This document shows, in pieces, positions 41,692-45,311 of a stretch of DNA of 45,311 bases (position 1 is the first letter of the stretch; each line of letters opens with the position of its first letter). The notes below the pieces were generated by a model that did not search any database, was not told the DNA's origin, and worked only from the letters and a program-made list of their open reading frames with translations. A program made the translations under genes and the position numbers. Origin of the DNA: an uncultured Balneolaceae bacterium (GTDB lineage Bacteria > Bacteroidota > Rhodothermia > Balneolales > Balneolaceae). The stretch is taken from the NCBI GenBank assembly GCA_937125285.1, contig CAKZLH010000164.1, positions 1 to 45,311 of the forward strand. Direction: 5' to 3'.

Positions 41692-43023
41692 ATGATGCAA
41701 TCACTTCGGTTTCGGTTGAGCTTAATGATGTTCCTTCAGTTTTTTATTTGGGGAGCTTTTTTTGTGACTATGGGCGCCTATTTGCTTCAGGTATTTGAGG
41801 GTGAAGAGAGTTTGAACAGTATCATAGGTAGCGCCTATGCTACTCACAATTGGGCGGGTTTACTGGCCCCGGTGTTTGTGGGTTTGTTGGCAGACCGCTA
41901 TTTCAATGCCGAAAAGGTAAATGGTATATCCCATATACTAGGTGCGATACTTTTATGGATGGCAGCAGGGGTCACGGATTCTGGAACCTTTATTTGGATT
42001 ATGTTGGCGTATTTTATGTTGTATATGCCGTCATTGGCATTGGTAAATGCCATTGCCTTTGCGAATATCGACAACCCAGACAGCGAGTTTCCACGTATTC
42101 GTGTTTGGGGTACCATCGGGTGGATACTTGCGGGCTTTATTGTTGCAGGTACGGTTTTGGGATTCGTGAATATCCCATTATTGAGTTGGATCACAGGGGT
42201 TGAAAGCAACATTCAATCCACAAATATTCCACTGAAAGTAAGTGCCGTAATCTCGGTACTCTATGGTCTTTATAGTTTTAGCTTACCCGCTACTCCTCCC
42301 TCGGCAAGAGGAGAAAAGTTTGATGTGAAACAAGCCCTAGGTCTGGATGCATTAAAATTATTGAGTGAAAAGAATTTTGCCATTTTTTCCTTCAGTAGTT
42401 TTGCCATTAGTATACCCTTGGCTTTTTACTATGCCCGTACTAATGATTTTATTGCAGCGGTAGCATTTGGTGAACAATCACCTTCTTTTATGGCTATTGG
42501 TCAAATGAGTGAAGTTCTATTTATGCTCGCCATCCCACTATTTTTAGCGCGATTGGGGGTTAAATGGATGTTATTGGTGGGTATGTTAGCTTGGACAGCA
42601 CGCTATTTACTCTTCGGTTTATTCCCAAGTTCCACCGCGCTTATTGTTTTGGGGATTGCTTTGCATGGGGTATGTTATGATTTCTTTTTTGTAACCGGAC
42701 AACTGTATGTAGATAAAAAAGCGCCAAAGCATTTACGAGCGAGTGCTCAAGGATTTTTTAATTTACTTACTTATGGAGCGGGTATGCTTATAGGTAATTA
42801 TGTGCTGGGTTGGTGGGGCGATTCCATTGCCCTTGATGGATCAACGCTAGAAGGATGGATGCAAGGAGCTCAAAGTTTCTGGGTGATGCCTGGAATAGTA
42901 GCCTTATTAGTGGCGGCTTTCTTTTTTGCATTGTTTTGGGATTCTTCCACAGATACAGATGCTTCTGATTCAGCAGGTTCAGGGTCAGATGCATCACCGA
43001 ATGTAAAGGCAGCCACCGCTTAA
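41692..43023 (+). CDS. MFS permease of the nucleoside:H+ symporter (NupG-like) family
   Basis: The 443-residue protein has 12 predicted membrane segments and the family start LRFRLSLMMFLQFFIWGAFFVTMGAYL, then YATHNWAGLLAPVFVGLLADRYFNAEK and RIRVWGTIGWILAGF, as in NupG/XapB. In Bacteroidota-type genomes such permeases stand beside sugar oxidoreductase genes and often carry sugars rather than nucleosides. The C-terminal tail is Asp/Ser-rich (DSSTDTDASDSAGSGSD). It is followed after 67 bases by the Gfo/Idh/MocA oxidoreductase and then by a TIM-barrel isomerase, so the three probably form one catabolic unit. Confidence 0.86.
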   Translation: MMQSLRFRLSLMMFLQFFIWGAFFVTMGAYLLQVFEGEESLNSIIGSAYATHNWAGLLAPVFVGLLADRYFNAEKVNGISHILGAILLWMAAGVTDSGTFIWIMLAYFMLYMPSLALVNAIAFANIDNPDSEFPRIRVWGTIGWILAGFIVAGTVLGFVNIPLLSWITGVESNIQSTNIPLKVSAVISVLYGLYSFSLPATPPSARGEKFDVKQALGLDALKLLSEKNFAIFSFSSFAISIPLAFYYARTNDFIAAVAFGEQSPSFMAIGQMSEVLFMLAIPLFLARLGVKWMLLVGMLAWTARYLLFGLFPSSTALIVLGIALHGVCYDFFFVTGQLYVDKKAPKHLRASAQGFFNLLTYGAGMLIGNYVLGWWGDSIALDGSTLEGWMQGAQSFWVMPGIVALLVAAFFFALFWDSSTDTDASDSAGSGSDASPNVKAATA

Positions 43024-43090
43024 ATACGATATTCATCTGCCATGGGGATAATTTGCTATGGATATAAAAAAGTTAGAATGGGAGTAATTA

Positions 43091-44254
43091 ATGATTAATC
43101 GAAAAGTTCGAATGGGAATGATCGGTGGTGGAGAGGGTTCCTTTATAGGAGCCGTTCACCGTATGGCCGCAAATTTAGATGGAGAAATTGAACTCGTTTG
43201 CGGAGCCTTTAGTCGATCCTCGGAGAATTGTAAAGAAACGGGACAAAAGCTCTATCTCCCCGAAGAACGAGTCTATAACTCATGGGAAACCATGATCAAG
43301 GAAGAATCAAAACGACCTAAAGGTGACCGAATGGATATTGTATCCATAGTTACTCCCAATCATCTTCATGCCGGACCAGCCATCATGGCTCTTGAGCATG
43401 GGTTCCCTGTTATTTGTGATAAACCCCTTTGTCTGTCTACCGAAGAAGCCTTGCAGATCAAGGATGCCGTCGAAGCTTCGGGACTTCCCTTTGCTTTAAC
43501 GCATACGTATACGGGTTACCCCATGGTTAAGCAGGCGCGAGCAATGATGGAATCCGGTGAACTCGGTGCTACAAGAAAAATAGTGGTGGAATATCCGCAG
43601 GGCTGGTTAACCGACAAGATAGAGGATGATGGGCAAAAACAAGCCGAATGGCGATCAGATCCTACGAAAGCGGGGAAAGCAGGTGCCTACGGAGATATTG
43701 GAACTCATGCCGCTAATATGGCTGAATATGTTTCAGGATTAAAAATTACCCGAGTGCTTTCACAGATGTCGAAAATTGTAGAGGGTCGATTATTGGATGA
43801 TGATACCTCAGCACTTCTCGAATTTGAGGGAGGCGTACCCGGAGTACTTATCTGTTCACAGGTATCGGCTGGAGAAGAAAATGCGATTACCGTAAAGGTC
43901 TATGGAACCAAAGGAGGAGTGCAATGGTGCCAAGAAGACGAAAATACCCTTTTGGTAAAGCGCCATGGTGCCCCTAATCAAATCTATCGAACGGGAGTGG
44001 ATAATAGTTATTTATCTGAGGGGGCGCTTGTACATGCAAGAGTCCCGTCCGGACATCCAGAAGGATATTTGGAGGCCTTTGCCAATATCTATAGAAATTT
44101 TGCTATGGCCGTTAAGGCTCATGCGAATGGGCATTCTCATCATAAGTTGTACGATTATCCAAGTATTGAAGATGGGGTTCATGGCATGTCCCTTGTCGAT
44201 GCCATGGTTGCTTCAACGGAATCAGGTAACACCTGGGTAAGGGTATCCCATTAA
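43091..44254 (+). CDS. Gfo/Idh/MocA family oxidoreductase
   Basis: The 387-residue protein begins with the Rossmann motif MGMIGGGEGSFIGAVHRMAA, has SIVTPNHLHAGPAIMALEHGFPVICDKPLC with the catalytic lysine (EKP equivalent is DKP) and GAYGDIGTHAANMAEY with the active-site histidine in the C-terminal GFO domain. These enzymes oxidise or reduce sugars, inositols and their keto derivatives with NAD(P). The long C-terminal part (GTKGGVQWCQEDENTLLV) is typical. GGGAG precedes the ATG as a Shine-Dalgarno-like GGGAG at seven bases. The TIM-barrel gene follows after 38 bases. Confidence 0.92.
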   Translation: MINRKVRMGMIGGGEGSFIGAVHRMAANLDGEIELVCGAFSRSSENCKETGQKLYLPEERVYNSWETMIKEESKRPKGDRMDIVSIVTPNHLHAGPAIMALEHGFPVICDKPLCLSTEEALQIKDAVEASGLPFALTHTYTGYPMVKQARAMMESGELGATRKIVVEYPQGWLTDKIEDDGQKQAEWRSDPTKAGKAGAYGDIGTHAANMAEYVSGLKITRVLSQMSKIVEGRLLDDDTSALLEFEGGVPGVLICSQVSAGEENAITVKVYGTKGGVQWCQEDENTLLVKRHGAPNQIYRTGVDNSYLSEGALVHARVPSGHPEGYLEAFANIYRNFAMAVKAHANGHSHHKLYDYPSIEDGVHGMSLVDAMVASTESGNTWVRVSH

Positions 44255-44292
44255 TTTCAACTACCGAACATTAACCACTGTAATTTTACTGT

Positions 44293-45311
44293 ATGAAAAC
44301 CATTCAAGGTCCAGCCATATTTTTCGCACAATTTATCGACTCCAAAGCCCCATTCAATTCCTTAGAGGGGCTCTGTGAATGGGCGGCCAATCTCGGGTAT
44401 AAAGGCGTTCAGATTCCTACCAATGTAGACTTTATGATCGACCTCGATCAGGCGGCCGAGAGTCAGGACTATTGCGATGAGCTCAAGGGTAAAGTGGCTT
44501 CCTACGGTCTAGAAATCACAGAACTTTCTACGCACATACAGGGCCAATTAGTAGCCACACATCCGGCACATGATATCATGTTTGATGTGTTTGCTCCTGA
44601 ACACCTCAAAGGAAATGAACCGGCCCGCCGAGAATGGGCTATTGATCAAGTAAAAAAAGCAGCCATAGCTTCACGCCGCTTAGGGCTTAAGGCTCATGCC
44701 ACTTTTTCGGGTTCGCTACTATGGCCCATGGTGCATCCTTGGCCTCAACAGCCTAAAGGCCTCATAGAGGAAGGTTTTCAAGAGTTAGCGAAACGCTGGA
44801 TACCTATTTTGGATGTTTTCAAAGATCAAGGGGTTGCATGCTGTTATGAGGTGCATCCGGTTGAAGATATTCATGACGGCGTTACATTCGAACGTTTTTT
44901 AGAAGCCACTGGGGGTCACGAAGCGGTGAGCATACTTTACGATCCCTCACATTTTGTGCTTCAGCAGCTCGACTACTTGAGTTATATAGATCACTATCAT
45001 GAGTTTATAAAAGCTTTTCATGTGAAAGACTCAGAATTTAATCCCACCGGAAAAAAAGGAACCTTTGGTGGCTATGGAGACTGGAGAGATCGCGCGGGAA
45101 GATACCGATCACCAGGTGATGGGCAGGTCGATTTCAAAGGTATCTTTACCAAACTAACCGAATATGGATACGATGGATGGGCTGTTTTAGAATGGGAATG
45201 CTGCATCAAATCGCCGGAACAAGGAGCCCGAGAAGGAGCTCCTTTCATTCAGTCGCATATCATAGAAGCAACTGAAAAAGCCTTTGATGATTTTGCCGGC
45301 GGTGCTGAAGC
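44293..45311 (+). CDS. Sugar phosphate isomerase/epimerase family TIM-barrel protein (3' end cut)
   Basis: The ORF runs off the right edge (339 complete codons seen) and is not in the track. The N-terminus MKTIQGPAIFFAQFIDSKAPFNSLEGLCEWAANLGYKGVQIPT and the metal-site pattern CCYEVHPVEDIHDG, LYDPSHFVLQ, IKAFHVKDSEF and GWAVLEWEC are those of the AP-endonuclease-2/xylose-isomerase-like TIM barrels. Members epimerise keto sugars or act as lyases on 3-keto-glycosides. With the permease and Gfo/Idh/MocA enzyme upstream it probably completes a sugar or glycoside catabolic set. Confidence 0.88.
   Translation, partial: MKTIQGPAIFFAQFIDSKAPFNSLEGLCEWAANLGYKGVQIPTNVDFMIDLDQAAESQDYCDELKGKVASYGLEITELSTHIQGQLVATHPAHDIMFDVFAPEHLKGNEPARREWAIDQVKKAAIASRRLGLKAHATFSGSLLWPMVHPWPQQPKGLIEEGFQELAKRWIPILDVFKDQGVACCYEVHPVEDIHDGVTFERFLEATGGHEAVSILYDPSHFVLQQLDYLSYIDHYHEFIKAFHVKDSEFNPTGKKGTFGGYGDWRDRAGRYRSPGDGQVDFKGIFTKLTEYGYDGWAVLEWECCIKSPEQGAREGAPFIQSHIIEATEKAFDDFAGGAE

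Noticed and set aside
41850-42203. 117-codon plus-strand ORF inside the permease gene
   Set aside because: It is an out-of-frame shadow of the NupG-like gene, Cys/Tyr-rich with no family pattern.
43068-43122. Near repeat of AAAAGTT-GAATGGGA at the start of the Gfo/Idh/MocA gene
   Set aside because: One copy is in the coding start and the similarity is short and imperfect; probably chance.

Overview
The window looks like chromosomal DNA from a Gram-negative bacterium of the Bacteroidota / Balneolota-Rhodothermota assemblage. The evidence is: an outer-membrane gene set (LptD, an Omp85 protein, a TonB receptor with an N-terminal carboxypeptidase-regulatory-like domain, Mla-type lipid transport, many lipoproteins), a HmuY-like lipoprotein, a CarB without its C-terminal allosteric domain, mostly absent Shine-Dalgarno sequences, and TATATTTG boxes that match the Bacteroidota -7 promoter consensus TAnnTTTG. 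The phylum is an inference; no marker gene settles it. Nearly all of the window is ordinary coding sequence. There is no prophage, IS element, CRISPR array or rRNA, and no gene-free stretch over 300 bases (the longest is the 283-base carA leader).

Layout. 1-1155: end of an Mla-type lipid transport operon (MlaF-like ATPase, partial, and MlaD). 1371-4969: PpiD/SurA-like foldase, then ribD-ribE for riboflavin. 4966-8960 (minus): operon ftsB/divIC-like, ROK sugar kinase, lptD. 9020-9282: tRNA-Lys with its promoter and terminator. 9444-11778: HIT protein, aroQ and a flippase with overlapping start and stop codons. 11820-15007 (minus): mdh, nadK, ddl. 15103-18909: DDAH-like amidinohydrolase, penicillin-acylase-family hydrolase and a coupled small membrane protein. 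18910-23181: carAB with a hairpin-rich leader that ends in a terminator-like structure. 23243-25011: DUF58 protein and a convergent SDR. 25158-27259: two-component pair.

27310-34405 is the most distinctive block. It carries a TonB receptor with a lipoprotein that has two tandem HmuY-like domains (heme-type uptake). Next come a DUF423 membrane protein, then three proteins of the copper / cytochrome-oxidase assembly type (DUF411, PCuAC, Sco1/SenC) and a histidine-rich CDF metal exporter. Phased CTTCA direct repeats lie upstream of the TonB gene, and a shared 10-mer occurs upstream of the DUF423 gene. This suggests a common regulator, possibly the adjacent OmpR-family response regulator. 34417-40615: M14 carboxypeptidase lipoprotein, Omp85 protein with a coupled unknown lipoprotein, a metallo-beta-lactamase-fold hydrolase with an operator-like inverted repeat upstream, a YitT-type membrane protein and a GroES paralogue without GroEL. 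40714-45311: an SDR, then a likely carbohydrate-catabolic set (nucleoside/sugar permease, Gfo/Idh/MocA oxidoreductase, TIM-barrel isomerase cut by the window end).

No entirely new multi-gene system can be shown from sequence alone. The best candidates for something undescribed are the double-HmuY heme/copper locus with its phased repeats, and the carAB leader attenuator paired with a CarB lacking its allosteric domain.
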